This document shows, one piece after another, positions 51,254-59,823 of a DNA stretch of 64,000 nt. Made by a program: the position numbers and the translations under genes. The notes beneath the pieces are model-generated. The model had not been told where the DNA came from, ran no database searches, and saw only the letters and a program-made list of their open reading frames with translations. The stretch comes from Saccharothrix deserti (GTDB lineage: Bacteria > Actinomycetota > Actinomycetes > Mycobacteriales > Pseudonocardiaceae), in assembly GCF_009769385.1 (NCBI RefSeq), contig NZ_VKAB01000031.1, positions 84,077 through 148,076 on the forward strand, written 5' to 3'. Every line of letters begins with the position of its first letter. The stretch's first letter is position 1.

Positions 51254-52152
51254 GGCGCAAGCTCCGGCCGCCGCTCGACCAGCGCCACGGCCTCGACCCG
51301 GCACGTCTGCGGCTGCCCGACGACGGGCCGTGGGCGACCGTCCGCGATCACCTGGTCGACCGGTTGCCGAGGGTCGCGCCCGAGCGGATCGACCTCATGC
51401 TCGCCGAAGGCCGCATCTACGACCTGGCCGGACCGATCGCGCCCGACGCGGCGTTCACGCCCGGCACGTCCGTGTGGTTCCACCGGGACCTGCCCGACGA
51501 GGTCGCGGTGCCGTTCGAGATCGGGGTCGTGCACCGCGACGACGCCATCGTCGTGGTCGACAAGCCGCACTTCCTGGCCACCATCCCGCGCGGCAGGCAC
51601 ATCGTGGAGACCGCGCTCGTCCGGCTGCGCCGCGAGCTGGGGCTGCCGCACCTGAGCCCGGCGCACCGGTTGGACCGGGTCACCGCCGGGCTGGTCATGT
51701 TCGTGGTCGAACCGGGCCTGCGCGGCAAGTACCAGACGCTGTTCAAAGACCGCGTGGTGCACAAGGAGTACGAGGCGATCGCGCCGCACGACCCGGCGTT
51801 GACCCTGCCCACGCGGGTGAGCAGCCGGATCGTCAAGGTCAAGGGCGTCATCACCGCGCAGGAGGTGCCCGGCCCGCCCAACGCCGAGACGCTGGTCGAA
51901 CTGGTCGAGCACCGCGACGGGTGGGGCCGGTACCGGCTGGTCCCGGCCACCGGCCGCACGCACCAGCTGCGCCTGCACATGGCGTCGCTCGGCGTGCCGA
52001 TCAGGCACGACGACTTCTACCCCGTCCTGCACGAGAAGCCGCTGGACGATTTCACCAACCCGCTCCAGCTGCTGGCGAAGGTGCTCGCGTTCACCGACCC
52101 GGTGACGGGCGAGCACCGTCGCTTCACCAGCAACCTCGGGCTCGCGTTCTAG
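51250..52152 (+). CDS. RluA-family pseudouridine synthase
   Basis: 300 residues. HRLDRVTAGLVMF holds the catalytic Asp, with TGRTHQLRLHMASLG and the KEYEA strand. Acts on rRNA or tRNA uridine; target not predictable. Translationally coupled to the membrane-protein gene (ATGA), an odd pairing. Its TAG stop lies within CTAG shared with the stop of the convergent DUF305 gene. Confidence 0.9.
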   Translation: MRRKLRPPLDQRHGLDPARLRLPDDGPWATVRDHLVDRLPRVAPERIDLMLAEGRIYDLAGPIAPDAAFTPGTSVWFHRDLPDEVAVPFEIGVVHRDDAIVVVDKPHFLATIPRGRHIVETALVRLRRELGLPHLSPAHRLDRVTAGLVMFVVEPGLRGKYQTLFKDRVVHKEYEAIAPHDPALTLPTRVSSRIVKVKGVITAQEVPGPPNAETLVELVEHRDGWGRYRLVPATGRTHQLRLHMASLGVPIRHDDFYPVLHEKPLDDFTNPLQLLAKVLAFTDPVTGEHRRFTSNLGLAF

Positions 52153-52745
52153 TCCAGGTAGCCGAGCAGTTGGGCGATCTGGGCGGTGCGGGAGTCGAAG
52201 ATCCGCGCCGCCAGGTCCTTCGCCTGCGGGTTGATCCCGCCCTCCTTCTCCAGCTTCGCGATGGCCACCGCGTTGTGCTGGTGGGCGATGAGCAGGTTCA
52301 GGAACGCCTTCTCGAACTCGCCGGAGCCGGTCGCGGCGAGTTCCGCGATGGCCTCCGGGCTGGTCGAGTGGTCACCCCCGTGACCGGCGTGCAGCTGCGG
52401 GTCGTCGCCCGCCTTCTCCGGCTGCTCCCAGTCCGCCAGCCACTTCGTCATCGAGTCCACTTCGGACAGCTGGGTGACCTCGATGGCCGCCGCGAGCGTC
52501 TTCACCTCCGCGCGCACGGCCCGGTCCTCGGCCAGGCGCACGATCTCCAGGCCGGCCTTGTGGTGCGGCACGGACATCTGGAGGAACATCACGTCGGTCG
52601 CGTTGAACTCGTCGCTCTCCACGACGGTCGACACGGGCGGTGGCGCGGCAGCGGGTACGGCGGTGGGTGTGGTGCCGCAGCCGGTCGACACCAGCAATCC
52701 GGCAAGTGCCAGCAATCCGGCCGGCAGGGTCGTGAGGCGTCGCAA
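52149..52745 (-). CDS. DUF305-family copper/metal-associated lipoprotein
   Basis: 198 residues. TTG start at 52745 chosen because AAGGAGG lies just upstream; the open frame beyond is a shadow. Lipobox ending STGC, Cys23. DUF305 features: FLQMSVPHHKAGLEIVRLA and LIAHQHNAVAIAKLEKEGG with the His/Met residues that coordinate metal in ferritin-like relatives. Stop shares CTAG with the pseudouridine synthase gene. Confidence 0.85.
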   Translation of the reverse strand: MRRLTTLPAGLLALAGLLVSTGCGTTPTAVPAAAPPPVSTVVESDEFNATDVMFLQMSVPHHKAGLEIVRLAEDRAVRAEVKTLAAAIEVTQLSEVDSMTKWLADWEQPEKAGDDPQLHAGHGGDHSTSPEAIAELAATGSGEFEKAFLNLLIAHQHNAVAIAKLEKEGGINPQAKDLAARIFDSRTAQIAQLLGYLD

Positions 52746-52836
52746 GGTCGTCCTCCTTCGCCGAACGGCCCGTCCGCGCCGCGGCAGGGGGCGGCGCGGA
52801 CGGGCTGCGTTGTCCCAAGCGGTCAGGGCAGTGCGG

Positions 52837-53580
52837 TCAGAGCTTCTGCCACAGGGCGGCGGTGTTCGGTGGTTCCCAGCCCACGAGGGACGTGTGGGCC
52901 TGGATGCACCGGTAGCCGACGCCGCCGTACGTGACCTGCGAGCCGACCGAGTACGCGGTGTTGGGCGCCCACGTGCCGCCCACCGGGGGCGCCGTCGTGG
53001 TCGTCGTGGGCCGCGTGGTGGTGGTCGGCGGTGCGGTCGTGGTCGTCGGGCCCCCGCCACCGGGGCCCACCTGGAGGTCGACGCACGAGTAGAACGCCAT
53101 GGGCGTGTCGGCGATGTTCCAGATGGCCAGCAGCTTGATCCGGCCGGTGCGACCGTCGAGGCCCACGTTGTGCGTCACGGTGGCGCCGGGCTGGCGGCCC
53201 CCGTCGTTGAACTCGGCGATCCTGGTGCCGCCGACGTAGTACTCCCACGTGCTGGTGGCGTGCCGGGCGGTGAGCGTCCAGTTGAACGCCACGTTGTTGC
53301 CCACCGAAGTGGTGGGCCACGCGCGGCTGTCGTCGTTGAGCTGGGCGAACTGGCCCAGTCCGGCGTGGCAGTTGCGTTGCCCCTTCGGGCCTTCCACGCT
53401 CTGGGGCTCGTAGATGATCGGTCCGCAGTTCGAGACGCGGCCCTGTGCGCACATCGCCTGCCTGCTGGGCGGCGAGGAGATGTAGCCGTGCGCGCTCGCC
53501 GTTCCCGCTGACACCACGACGATGAACGGTGCGATGCCCACGCCGGCGAGTACCGCCGCGAGCTTGCGTTTCAGGCTCAT
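52837..53580 (-). CDS. AA10 lytic polysaccharide monooxygenase with CBM5/12
   Basis: 247 residues. Signal peptide ends ASA, leaving His31 as residue 1 of the mature enzyme. With His107 (TARHATSTWEYYV) it forms the copper histidine brace. The Pro/Thr linker about 180-200 is followed by a C-terminal CBM5/12 chitin-binding module (GTWAPNTAYSVGSQVTYGGV, WEPPNTAALWQKL). Oxidatively cleaves crystalline chitin outside the cell. A perfect DasR-type box lies 120 bp upstream. Confidence 0.92.
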   Translation of the reverse strand: MSLKRKLAAVLAGVGIAPFIVVVSAGTASAHGYISSPPSRQAMCAQGRVSNCGPIIYEPQSVEGPKGQRNCHAGLGQFAQLNDDSRAWPTTSVGNNVAFNWTLTARHATSTWEYYVGGTRIAEFNDGGRQPGATVTHNVGLDGRTGRIKLLAIWNIADTPMAFYSCVDLQVGPGGGGPTTTTAPPTTTTRPTTTTTAPPVGGTWAPNTAYSVGSQVTYGGVGYRCIQAHTSLVGWEPPNTAALWQKL

Positions 53581-53699
53581 GTGTCCAGCTCCTTCGGAGG
53601 AGATCCGACGGTGGATCTCCCTGGCAGGGTCCATTTCCGCGGCGGCCGGATCACGCGAATGTGTGACGTAGTGCGAGGAAGATGTCACGCAACGCGACG

Positions 53700-53711
53700 T
53701 GGTCTAGACCA
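53700..53711. promoter_or_regulatory. DasR-responsive element (dre), perfect palindrome
   Basis: tggtctagacca, equal to the core of the published Streptomyces dre consensus, between the chitin LPMO gene and the NlpC/P60 gene (66 bp before the latter's start). DasR is the GlcNAc-responsive repressor of chitin use. Confidence 0.75.
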
Positions 53712-53776
53712 TAATCGGGAACGTCATCCGGGTCAAGGAGCTGAACCGCCCGGCGGAGCCGCACGTAGGCCTCACT

Positions 53777-54793
53777 GTGAACGGACATCCCGGTAGGCGT
53801 TCCGCCGCACTGGCCGCGGCCGTTATCGCGGCCCTGGCCGTGCCGACACCCGCGGTCGCGCAGCCGAACGCGTCGGACGCGCTGGCGAAGTACGAACAGT
53901 TGGCGCGCGAGGCCGAACGGCTGCACGAGGAGCACCTGAAGGCCCAGGACGACCTCAAGGCCAAGCAGGGCGACCTGGACCGCGCGAACGCCGACCTGGC
54001 CGACGCCACCCGCGTCGGCGACCTGGCCAGAGCCGACCAGGAAGCGTTCCGCGGCCAGGTCGACGTGCTCACCGAGGCGTCGTTCGAGGGCGCCCGGTTC
54101 ACCCAGCTGTCCGCGCTGCTGGTCAGCGACTCGCAGCAGGACTTCCTGAACCGGATGAGCGCGCTGGGCGTGCTCGCCGCCGACAACGAGGAGGCGCTGA
54201 ACCGCCTGTCGGTCGCCGTCGACACGGCCGAGCAGGCCACCGCCGACGCACAGGACGCGCAACAGCGCGCGACCACCGCCGCCGGCGAGGCGCAACGGCT
54301 CGTCACCGACCTCGCCGACCGCAAGACGGCGATGAACAAGCAGGTCACGGACGCGCGGGCGCAGTACCGCTCGCTCAGCGCGACCGACAAGGCGGTGCTC
54401 GCGGCGCCCGGCGACACGTCGGCCGTCGCCGTGCCCGCGGGTGCCGCCGGCGCGGCACTGCAGTTCGCCCTCTCGCAACGCGGGAAGCCGTACGTGTTCG
54501 GCTCCAACGGTCCCAACTCGTGGGACTGCTCCAGCCTCACCCAGGCGGCCTACCGCGCGGCGGGCGTGACCATCGGGCGCACCACCTACGTGCAGGCCAC
54601 CGTGGGCCGTGCCGTGACGAGAGCGCAGGTCCAGCCCGGCGACCTGATCATCTACTACTCCGGCCAGTCGCACGTGGCGATGGCCGTGGACGGCGTGCGC
54701 GCCGTGCACGCGTCGACCGAGGGCGTTCCCGTGAAGATCGCCGACATCGACTCGATCGGCCCGATCAGTGTGATCCGCCGTGTGGTTGGCTGA
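53777..54793 (+). CDS. Secreted NlpC/P60 peptidoglycan endopeptidase
   Basis: 338 residues, GTG start. Signal peptide about 1-28, a long coiled-coil about 35-205 (KYEQLAREAERLHEEHLKAQ and onward), then the NlpC/P60 domain with Cys251 (WDCSSLT), His in SHVAMAV and a third polar residue in VHASTEG. RipC-like wall hydrolase kept inactive or positioned by the coiled coil. Shares a DasR-type site with the divergent LPMO gene, so wall turnover and chitin/GlcNAc sensing may be linked. Confidence 0.9.
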   Translation: MNGHPGRRSAALAAAVIAALAVPTPAVAQPNASDALAKYEQLAREAERLHEEHLKAQDDLKAKQGDLDRANADLADATRVGDLARADQEAFRGQVDVLTEASFEGARFTQLSALLVSDSQQDFLNRMSALGVLAADNEEALNRLSVAVDTAEQATADAQDAQQRATTAAGEAQRLVTDLADRKTAMNKQVTDARAQYRSLSATDKAVLAAPGDTSAVAVPAGAAGAALQFALSQRGKPYVFGSNGPNSWDCSSLTQAAYRAAGVTIGRTTYVQATVGRAVTRAQVQPGDLIIYYSGQSHVAMAVDGVRAVHASTEGVPVKIADIDSIGPISVIRRVVG

Positions 54794-54804
54794 CACTGGC
54801 GGGC

Positions 54805-55605
54805 ATGGAAGAGCACAAGGTCATCGCCGACGACGGCCGCGTGTTGTGGGCGGCCGAACTGGGGCGGGGCGAACCGCTGGTGCTGTGCCACGGCGGCCCC
54901 GGGCTGTGGGACATGTTCGACGGGCTCGCCGAGTTGCCGGCCGAACGGGTGCGGGTCATCCGCTGGGACCAGCGCGGCGGCGGCCGGTCCGAGCGCGAGG
55001 GGCCGTACACCACGGCCCGCACCCTGGCCGACCTGGACGCCGTAAGAGTCCACTTCGGACTGTCGAGGACGGCTCTGTTGGGTCACTCCTGGGGCGCCGA
55101 CGTGGCGCTGCACTACGCGTTGGACTACCCGAACCGGGTCACGTCGCTGGTCTACGTCTCCGGCACCGGGTTGGGGCAGGAGTGGCGCCACGAGTACCGG
55201 CGCAACCTGGCCGAACGGCTGGCCGACCAGCCGGAGGGTCCGACCGGGCGTGAGGCCGCGGTCCGGCTGTGGACCGCGGACTTCGCCGACCCGCCGACGG
55301 CCCGGCAGAAGGCGGAAGAGCTGGCCACGCCGTGGTTCGGCGTGAACGAGGAGGCGAACGCCGCGTTGAACGCCGAGTCGCGCACGTGGGACGAGCGCGA
55401 CCTGGTGGGGCGGTGCCGCGAGCTGGCCGTGCCGACGCTGATCATCGACGGCGCGGAGGACGTGCGGCCGAGGTGGGCGGTGGACTCGCTGGCCGAGGCG
55501 CTGCCGGACGTGGCGCGGGTCGTGCTGCCCAGCGCCGGCCACGTGCCGTGGGTCGAGTCGCCCGGATCGTTCGGGTTGGCCGTTCTCGCGCACCTGGCCC
55601 ATTGA
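54805..55605 (+). CDS. Alpha/beta hydrolase (proline iminopeptidase-like)
   Basis: 266 residues. HGGPG oxyanion motif near 30, DQRGGGRS, nucleophile elbow GHSWGA, and acid/His in DGAEDVRP and SAGHVPW. Resembles S33 aminopeptidases, but a lactonase or esterase role is equally possible. ATG 11 bp after the NlpC stop; probably cotranscribed. Followed by a strong terminator. Confidence 0.85.
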   Translation: MEEHKVIADDGRVLWAAELGRGEPLVLCHGGPGLWDMFDGLAELPAERVRVIRWDQRGGGRSEREGPYTTARTLADLDAVRVHFGLSRTALLGHSWGADVALHYALDYPNRVTSLVYVSGTGLGQEWRHEYRRNLAERLADQPEGPTGREAAVRLWTADFADPPTARQKAEELATPWFGVNEEANAALNAESRTWDERDLVGRCRELAVPTLIIDGAEDVRPRWAVDSLAEALPDVARVVLPSAGHVPWVESPGSFGLAVLAHLAH

Positions 55606-55610
55606 GCGGC

Positions 55611-55652
55611 GGGGAGGGGCCGTGGCGGCGCACGGCTCCTCCCCGTCTTTTT
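55611..55652 (+). terminator. Rho-independent terminator with T-run
   Basis: 14-bp arms at 55611-55624 and 55631-55644 with one mismatch and a 6-nt loop, followed by ttttt at 55648-55652. The most canonical terminator in the window. Confidence 0.88.
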
Positions 55653-55689
55653 CGTTGTCAGCAGCCGGTCTCGTGGTCCGCCTGACACC

Positions 55690-56523
55690 TCACCGCGCCG
55701 TGCGGCCCACGTACGCCACGACCTCCGGTCGGACGACCACCCGGTGGCCGTCGGCGTAACCGGGCCGCACGGTGCGGGCCACGGTGTCCACCAGCTCCGG
55801 GTCGTCGGTGACCTCCGTGCCGACGACGTGGTGCCGGGCGTCCAGCGGGTGGCCGTCCGGCACGACCACCCGGACACCGCCGGCGGCGAGCACGTCGTAC
55901 GCCTGGCACGCCACGTCCTCCGGCAGCCGCGGCAGCAGGTCGGTCAGGCCTCGCACCAGCACGTCGTGCCTCTCGTGCCTCTCGTGCCTCTCGTTCCGCC
56001 GGACCGGCGGCGAGCGGGTGCGTGACACCTCGGCCGCCGCCGCACCCAGCAGCACGGCCGCCACCAGCAGCGCCAACGCCGGGACGACGGGCGCCGACAC
56101 GGACGCGGGCACGGACACCGCCGCCCACCAGCCGTCCGGGGTGGCCGACGAGCCGACCACACCGCCCTCGGCCACCAGCAACGACACCGCCGCCCGGTCC
56201 ACCTCGCCGACCACCACCGCGACCCGGTGCGTGCCCTCCCGGCTCGGGACCTCGTTCGCCCGACCCGGCCGCACGACCACCGCGCGGGTGCCCTCGGGCA
56301 GGACCCGGCCGACCTCGTCGGCGATCACGATGCCGTCGGTCTGGTCGGTTTGGTCGGCTTGGGCGGCTTGGGCGGTGCTCAACGCGGCGCCGGCGATGGC
56401 CCGCGCGTCGACCGACGGTGTCGCGGGTGCCAGCGTCGCGCCGAGGGCCAGGTACGCGCCCAACGCGGCCAGCACGACCACCCCGCCGACGATCGCGGTC
56501 CGGTGGTCGGTCGGTTTGATCAC
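55690..56523 (-). CDS. Membrane protein with GrpE-like C-terminal domain
   Basis: 277 residues from the GTG at 56523 (GGAGG 5 nt upstream). Two membrane spans, about 10-30 and 135-155, flank an outside domain of about 100 residues. The inside tail ends VVGTEVTDDPELVDTVARTV then RPGYADGHRVVVRPEVVAYV, close to the GrpE C-terminal beta domain that contacts DnaK. It lacks the long GrpE helices. Short in-frame repeats add QADQTDQ and ERHERHERH. A membrane-tethered DnaK nucleotide-exchange factor is a reasonable guess. Confidence 0.6.
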   Translation of the reverse strand: MIKPTDHRTAIVGGVVVLAALGAYLALGATLAPATPSVDARAIAGAALSTAQAAQADQTDQTDGIVIADEVGRVLPEGTRAVVVRPGRANEVPSREGTHRVAVVVGEVDRAAVSLLVAEGGVVGSSATPDGWWAAVSVPASVSAPVVPALALLVAAVLLGAAAAEVSRTRSPPVRRNERHERHERHDVLVRGLTDLLPRLPEDVACQAYDVLAAGGVRVVVPDGHPLDARHHVVGTEVTDDPELVDTVARTVRPGYADGHRVVVRPEVVAYVGRTAR

Positions 56524-56698
56524 GCTTCCTCCACAAGGAGGTAGTCGGCCGGGCGCGACGCCGGCCGGCGGTCCGTACGGGTGAATCGACGCGACGCTGC
56601 CGGCGTGTGACGCTGGGCGACGACGCCGCCGCGCGGGTCGACGGCTTGGCCCGATCGTGACTGGCCGGGGCGTCCACCGGTCACGGACACTGATCGAC

Positions 56699-57199
56699 AT
56701 GCCGCACATCGAGTTGGACAACCCGCTACCCGGTATCACCGGGCTCCTCGCCTACCGCCCCGAGACGGGGCGCCCCCTGAGCGAGCTGGTCGAGGTCCTG
56801 CTGCGCGGTCCGAACGGGCTGTCGCGCGGCGAGCGGGAGCTGATCGCCGCGCACGTGTCCGAGTTGAACAGCTGCAGGTTCTGCGCGTCGTCGCACGCCG
56901 CGTTCGCCGCCGCGCAGCTGCCGGAGGACCACGTGCACACGCCGAAGCTGGTCGCGTTGCTCGACATCGCGACGGCGGTCGTGGAGAGCGGGCGGGCGGT
57001 GACGTCCGAGCTGGTGGCGAAGGCGAAGGAGACGGGCGCGAGCGACGTGGAGGTGCACGACACCGTGCTGATCGCCGCGGTGTTCTGCATGATGAACCGC
57101 TATGTGGACGGTCTGGCCACGTGGGCGCCCGACGACCCCGAGGCGTACACCGCGATGGCCGCCCGCGTGGTGCAGGAGGGCTACACCAGGCCCCTCTGA
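56699..57199 (+). CDS. AhpD-like carboxymuconolactone decarboxylase-family protein
   Basis: 166 residues. CRFCASSHAAF supplies the CxxC...H peroxidatic motif of AhpD-type alkylhydroperoxidases. ELIAAHVSELN precedes it as in the family. Likely a small redox enzyme. Monocistronic and convergent with the hydrolase-methyltransferase gene. Confidence 0.88.
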   Translation: MPHIELDNPLPGITGLLAYRPETGRPLSELVEVLLRGPNGLSRGERELIAAHVSELNSCRFCASSHAAFAAAQLPEDHVHTPKLVALLDIATAVVESGRAVTSELVAKAKETGASDVEVHDTVLIAAVFCMMNRYVDGLATWAPDDPEAYTAMAARVVQEGYTRPL

Positions 57200-57212
57200 C
57201 CCCTGCCTCTCG

Positions 57213-58670
57213 TCACCGCTGATCGCGGCGGAACTCGGCCCACCACCGGTCGCCGGTGCGGTCCACGAGCACCGCGCGGAGGTCGTCGTCGGCGTACGAC
57301 TCGATCTCCGCGCGCACCAACGGCCAGGGCGGGCCTTCCACGGGCGCGTCGTCGGGCGCGTCGTCGTCGCGGGCCGAGGCCAGCACGAGCAACGTGCCGC
57401 CCGGCGCGACGAACCGACGCATGTGCGCGATGCCGGTGGGGCGAACGTCGGCGGGCAGGGATTGGGCGATCAGCACCTCCAGCACGACGTCGAACGCACC
57501 CCACCACTCGGCGGGCGGGTCCAGCAGGTCCGCGACCACGAACCGCGCGCCCGGAAACCGCTCCCGCGCGACCCGCACCGCCGTCGGCGAGATGTCGAAG
57601 CCGATCGTGTCGAACCCGAGCTGCGCGAGGAATCCCGCGTCCTGCCCATGCCCGGCGCCGACGACAAGCGCGCGCTTACCGCTCCCGTCGACTCCCTTGA
57701 AGCGCTCGATGATCAACTGGTGCGGCCCGTCACGCGCCCAGGGCACTTCCACCTCACCACGTGAGGCGGCGGCGTAGAGCCGTTCGAACGCCGTGGACGG
57801 GTCGAACGCCCCGCCACTCCCCTCGGCCCCGGTGTGCTCGATCAAGGCCGCGATCACCACATCCCAAACCCCGGCCGGCAACTCGTGACCAGTGTCCTCC
57901 AGCACGAGCAACCGCGCACCGGGCACCTCGCGCACCATCGCTTCCGCGTGCCCCACGGGAACGAGCGGATCAACGTCCCCGTGCACGACCAACACAGGCA
58001 CCTCGATCGAACCCAACCGAGCCCGCCAAGGCTCCCCACCGCCCACTTGGAGGTGGTTGGCGCTGGACGCGATGTTCAGCGCCCGATCAACCACCCGCCC
58101 CGCCACCTCACGCGCGGCACCCACATCCACCGGCCGCGACCCGACGAACGGCCGTTGCGCCTCGACCAGGTACTCGATCACCGCGTCACGGTCACCCCAG
58201 TCAGGCACAGGAGTCCCACCGCCCGCGAAGTGCTCCAGCAGCGCCGGCGACATGGGCGGCAGATCCGGCTCGTTCGGCCCGGCGGGACTCGACGAGATCA
58301 ACGTCAGCGACGCCACCCGATCCGCGAAGTCGAGCGCCACGAGCTGCGCGATCCCACCACCCATGGAAATCCCGACCACATGCGCCGCCGACACCCCCAG
58401 GGCGTCCAACACCCCAACCGCGTCCGCCGCCAGATCCGGGAACTCGTACCCGGGCTCCCCGGGCGGATACGTCACGGACCGCCCGGTATCCCGATGGTCG
58501 TACCGAACCACGTACCGCGCCCCAGCAGCCAGGCGCACGCAGAACTCATCGGCCCACGACAGCATCGACCCCGACGCCCCGGCGATCAGCAGCACCGCCG
58601 GATCGGCCGCCGACCCGAAGGTCTCCACACACAGGTCGACACCATTGGCCCGCACGATCCGCTCGGTCAC
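57213..58670 (-). CDS. Fused alpha/beta hydrolase and SAM methyltransferase
   Basis: 485 residues. The N-terminal hydrolase, about 1-285, has nucleophile Ser102 (GISMGGG), acid in HGDVDPLVP and His262, close to aclacinomycin methylesterase RdmC-type enzymes. The C-terminal class I methyltransferase, about 290-485, has SAM motif VVGAGHGQDAGFLAQLG at 336-352 and DISPTAVRVARERFPGA, similar to TPMT-type thiol methyltransferases. Usually two separate genes; here they are joined with no stop and a short linker (GAEGSGGAFDPSTAF). One chain might demethylate an ester and methylate another site. Confidence 0.85.
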   Translation of the reverse strand: MTERIVRANGVDLCVETFGSAADPAVLLIAGASGSMLSWADEFCVRLAAGARYVVRYDHRDTGRSVTYPPGEPGYEFPDLAADAVGVLDALGVSAAHVVGISMGGGIAQLVALDFADRVASLTLISSSPAGPNEPDLPPMSPALLEHFAGGGTPVPDWGDRDAVIEYLVEAQRPFVGSRPVDVGAAREVAGRVVDRALNIASSANHLQVGGGEPWRARLGSIEVPVLVVHGDVDPLVPVGHAEAMVREVPGARLLVLEDTGHELPAGVWDVVIAALIEHTGAEGSGGAFDPSTAFERLYAAASRGEVEVPWARDGPHQLIIERFKGVDGSGKRALVVGAGHGQDAGFLAQLGFDTIGFDISPTAVRVARERFPGARFVVADLLDPPAEWWGAFDVVLEVLIAQSLPADVRPTGIAHMRRFVAPGGTLLVLASARDDDAPDDAPVEGPPWPLVRAEIESYADDDLRAVLVDRTGDRWWAEFRRDQR

Positions 58671-58965
58671 CCCGCCACCGTAACCGTGCCTGTGGGTCGA
58701 CCCGCTCGGCGCTTACCCCGACCGAGCCCTCGCCTCTCGCACCGACTGCACCAAGCCTGCGCCCTGTCTGCGCCCTGCCTGTCTGCGCGCTGTCTGCTCT
58801 GCCCGCGTCGCCTGCCTTTGCCTACGGTGCCCTCGCCGCCATGCCGCCTCCTTCCAACCCGGCAACGTCAATGGTGCGCTGAAAGTTGCCCATTGACGCA
58901 TTCATCCCTCGTTCGGGTGATCTTGGACATCGATCACCGAGGCGCTCACCTGCGGAAATGGGAGA
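58671..58965. other. 295-bp intergenic region with two hairpins
   Basis: No gene recognised. Contains degenerate ctgtctgcgccctg repeats about 58750-58800, an inverted repeat gtcaatgg / ccattgac (58867-58874, 58890-58897) and ggtgatc / gatcacc (58916-58922, 58932-58938). The hairpins may end the minus-strand luciferase-like transcript. Confidence 0.5.
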
Positions 58966-59823
58966 TTAGTCTAGTGCGGCGGCTTGCGCTACCAGCTCTG
59001 CCTGGCGGAATCGGTCCTCTGTGAACGGCATCGTCACCACTCGGTCCGCTCCCGCTTCCGCCAGCCGGGCGAAGTGCTCCCGCGCCTGCGAGACCGACCC
59101 GGTCACCACGACCTCCCGCGCCTGCTCCTCGGTCAACCCGTAGTCGGTCATCGACCGGATCCGGTGGTCCACCACGGAATCCGGCACGTCCCCCAACGCC
59201 ACGCTCACCCCGACCGTCACCCCGCACACCGGCCGCCCGTGCTCCTCCGCCAACTCCGCCAACCGCGCCACCCCCGACGCCACCGCCCGCAACGGCACGA
59301 AAGCCGGATACCAGTGGTCGCCGAACCGTGCCGCCCGGCGCAGAGCGGTCCCGCCGACCAACACCGGCGGCATCACGGCACCTGGTGCCAGCACGACCTC
59401 CGCCCCGTGCACGGACACCGCCTTCCCCCGCACCAGATCCGGCAACACCGACAGCGCCGCGTCCGTCCGCCGCCCCCGCTCCGAGAACGGCACGTCGACC
59501 GCACGCCAAGCGGCCTCACCGTGCGCGGAACCGCCGCTGCCGACCCCGAGCAGCACCCGCTCCCCCGACAGGTGCTGCAACGTCGCGATCTGCTTCGCCG
59601 CCCAAGCCACCGGCCGCAGCGGCAGCACCATCACGCCGAACCCGAGCCGAATCCGCGTGGTAGCAGCCGCCACGGTCGCCAACACCAGCGTCGCGTCCAG
59701 GAACGGGTTCACCGGGATCAGGTGATCGCCGTGCCACACCGACTCCAGCCCCAACCCCTCGGCGTGCTGCGCGTGCTCGACCGCGTCCGAGCCGAAGCCG
59801 GGCAACGTGATCCCGACCTCCAT
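58966..59823 (-). CDS. Luciferase-like F420/flavin-dependent oxidoreductase
   Basis: 285 residues. EVGITLPGF at the N-terminus, SVWHGDHLIPVNPFLDA, TRIRLGFGVMVLPLRPVAWAAKQ and GERVLLGVGSGG mark the LLM family, TIGR03619-like subgroup. Either F420 or FMN is possible. Its ATG overlaps the end of a deleted quinone oxidoreductase gene (ATGA), so it was once the second gene of that operon. Confidence 0.85.
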   Translation of the reverse strand: MEVGITLPGFGSDAVEHAQHAEGLGLESVWHGDHLIPVNPFLDATLVLATVAAATTRIRLGFGVMVLPLRPVAWAAKQIATLQHLSGERVLLGVGSGGSAHGEAAWRAVDVPFSERGRRTDAALSVLPDLVRGKAVSVHGAEVVLAPGAVMPPVLVGGTALRRAARFGDHWYPAFVPLRAVASGVARLAELAEEHGRPVCGVTVGVSVALGDVPDSVVDHRIRSMTDYGLTEEQAREVVVTGSVSQAREHFARLAEAGADRVVTMPFTEDRFRQAELVAQAAALD

